64,000 nt of DNA from Heterobasidion occidentale. Lineage: Eukaryota > Basidiomycota > Agaricomycetes > Russulales > Bondarzewiaceae. The stretch is from NCBI GenBank assembly GCA_039111635.1, contig JBCAQO010000012.1, positions 1,723,128 through 1,787,127 of the forward strand. The letters run 5' to 3'. Of the stretch, positions 62,204 through 64,000 are shown piece by piece. The notes beneath the pieces are model-generated. The model saw only the letters and a program-made list of their open reading frames with translations, was not told the origin of the DNA and searched no databases. The translations under genes were made by a program, and so were the position numbers. Position 1 is the stretch's first letter. Each line of letters opens with the position of its first letter.

Positions 62204-64000
62204 ATGTCTACAAACCTTTACAAGATTAAGCCAAGTCTGATGGTTCAGGACCATGGTTTGAGCTAACAAGCCCTGAAGGCCGGATTTTCATCTTCAAACG
62301 TGCTGATGACAACTACTATTGCCAATGCAGTGCTGATGATCATTCAATGGTTCCTGGAAGCTTTAAAAGAGGAAAGACCCTTGCAGATCATATGATCAAA
62401 ATGAAGAGTACATGGTGTGGTTCTGAGCCTGTATTTCCATTCAAGGTTAGTAGCCTTTTACTTTGGTTCAATTATATTCTCAAATTATAATTATTACAGG
62501 CCGGAACCATAGTTGATCCATTGCACTTGCCTAAACGCCTTAGAGATTTACCTGTCAATTATCCTATCCCAAACGTAGGCATCATATCTATTATGATTAG
62601 ATTGTAGAGCTAATTGTTCATCTAGTTGTCTATTCCTCCATTGTCCACAGTTGTTGGGAACATGAACCATACAATTTTTTACGACCGCTTCTCATCATTC
62701 ACAGTCTTCTTTACTAGTCCAGTCTAACAACGGTGATACTGCTGCGCAACAAGAACAAGACGTCGTACCTCAAGAGGAAGACATCGTAATGCAGCCAGTG
62801 GAACCTGAAGTTATTGTGGACCAGTATGAGGTATTATAAATTAATTGAGTGTGCTGATTTTAATATATTAATAAATAACAATAGAGTTCAGAGCCAGACA
62901 CAGATTTCCTCAATGGCCAATCAAATATTCCAGTGTTTGATGAGGTACCTTTTTATTGAATAACTATCTCAAATAATAACTGATTGATAATTTATAGCTT
63001 AAATCAGTTTCTATCTTTAGCGAGTATGGTCTTGTTTGCAACATCCGTCTTGGCGCCCTCCTTTGTATTTCTTGCGGTATCATCGTCACTCCTCAAACTG
63101 TTCATGCTCATCTTCAAAATACGCATGACTGGGGTCGCAAGCCTTTTGATGAGGATGCTTTTATTCAGGCAGTTAATGACAGGGATCTCTCCTATGATTA
63201 TCCCAATCAGCCAAGGACCTCTGCATTCAATATGAAGGGCTCAAGTGTATTCAAGTTATAGGTGCGATGTTGATGGCTGTAGTGTCTATCGTGGAACACC
63301 CAAGTCAGCCAAGGATCATCATCAGCGTGACCACAAAGACATATCTCTTCCTGGAGCATGGCAATCGACTTATATTCAGCGCTGGAACAGTTTTTAATCA
63401 CCGATACTTTCCAGTCATCCCTCGCTCACAAGTCACTCGTCCACATGAAGACATTCTTCATTCTGTCAAGACTATGCTTGATGACCTTATGGCTCTTGAT
63501 GTTCATGCGGAAACTGATCGTCGATTGGTAGATCCATTTCTTAACAAAGTTGGCTGGCATCTTCACTTTGAGGGACAAGATTTTATCTTTCTTCACAAGC
63601 TTGGCGCTGCTCCCATTCACACAGAGTTTCCTGTGCTAAAATCTGGTCTTCTTTCTGTTGCGATCAATGACTGTAGAGCTTGGCCTTATCTCAGACTTGG
63701 TTAGAAAAAAGGTCAATACGGAAGATCGTGCAACTGGGTAAGCTATTCCTTACAATTTCTAACAACTTGATACTAATACTTGATAATAGCTTGAATCATA
63801 CACCTTTCAGTGACCATCTTCTTGATGAAACTCTTGAGTCATATATGGTTCCCATCATCTCAATCCTTGCAGCCTATCTTCGTGTGCCAAGCCGACTCGA
63901 CTCACAAGCTCACAACCACTCAGCCGCTTGAGCAGCATCTTCATCATCTCCGTCAGGCTCTTACACACCAAGGACCACAAGCTTATTTCTGCTTCTCGAA
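62204..64000 (+). pseudogene. Degenerate zinc-finger-like gene, RecQ-linked family suspected, runs off window
   Basis: The exons read in pieces. SDGSGPWFELTSPEGRIFIF continues to FKRGKTLADHMIKMKSTWCG, then AGTIVDPLHLPKRLRDLPVN, then a Gln/Glu-rich stretch. A block EYGLVCNIRLGALLCISCGI with HAHLQNTHDW (C2H2-like) follows, then YRCDVDGCSVYRGTPKSAKD with HHQRDHKD (a second finger-like pattern), and RRLVDPFLNKVGWHLHFEG. The frame breaks near 63,258, in a T5 run at 63,391-63,395 and near 63,675. The 5' end is also unclear, because the ATG at 62,204 is not in frame with the first good exon. The finger-then-WH pattern resembles fungal proteins found beside RecQ-like helicases near chromosome ends. 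That family link is from memory and moderate at best. Confidence 0.5.

Overview
The window looks like nuclear DNA of a filamentous basidiomycete, probably an Agaricomycete. The genes are split by many short introns (about 45-65 bases, GT...AG). The family set is typical of that group: fungal hexose transporters of the major facilitator superfamily (MFS), a cytochrome P450, a family 17 glycosyltransferase (GT17), and one clean housekeeping gene, glucose-6-phosphate isomerase. I found no tRNA, rRNA, CRISPR or bacterial-style operon. All exon joins below come from reading splice sites by eye.

Bases 1 to about 27,700 hold a tandem duplication of a three-gene unit with a period near 14.8 kb. Each unit has (i) a giant minus-strand gene for a predicted large GTPase, (ii) a plus-strand sugar transporter, and (iii) a minus-strand gene of unknown function. 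The GTPase combines a propeller-like region, a GB1/RHD3/VLIG-type G domain, Cys/His-rich segments and a C-terminal von Willebrand factor A (vWFA) domain. The left unit (1-12,779) carries frameshifts, nonsense codons and a lost start in all three genes. In the right unit (13,051-27,705) the GTPase and transporter read through, and only the third gene has a late stop codon.

Bases 28,400-50,550 are ordinary single-copy euchromatin. They hold a small unknown gene, a third MFS transporter (minus), an unknown basic disordered protein, a DnaJ/HSP40 co-chaperone with about 20 KSPGPR-type repeats between its J domain and C-terminal domain, an unknown disordered protein (minus), a GT17 enzyme (minus), a P450 and glucose-6-phosphate isomerase.

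Bases 51,600-59,760 are a large GACGTC-rich satellite. It has two similar blocks about 3.6 kb apart. Each begins with a purine-rich minisatellite and continues with 60-base and 40-base units that share a 30-base head, mixed with longer composite units. Long open frames exist there on both strands, but they are by-products of the repeat.

Bases 59,760-64,000 hold degenerate repeats, a CGTCT microsatellite, three G-run/C-run inverted repeats and an AT-richer, multiply frameshifted zinc-finger-like gene. That gene resembles the proteins linked to RecQ helicases near fungal chromosome ends. The right third may therefore be subtelomeric or heterochromatic, which is an inference.

The best candidate for an undescribed system is the GTPase-vWFA / transporter / unknown-gene unit. 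Next come the repeat-bearing DnaJ protein and the satellite.
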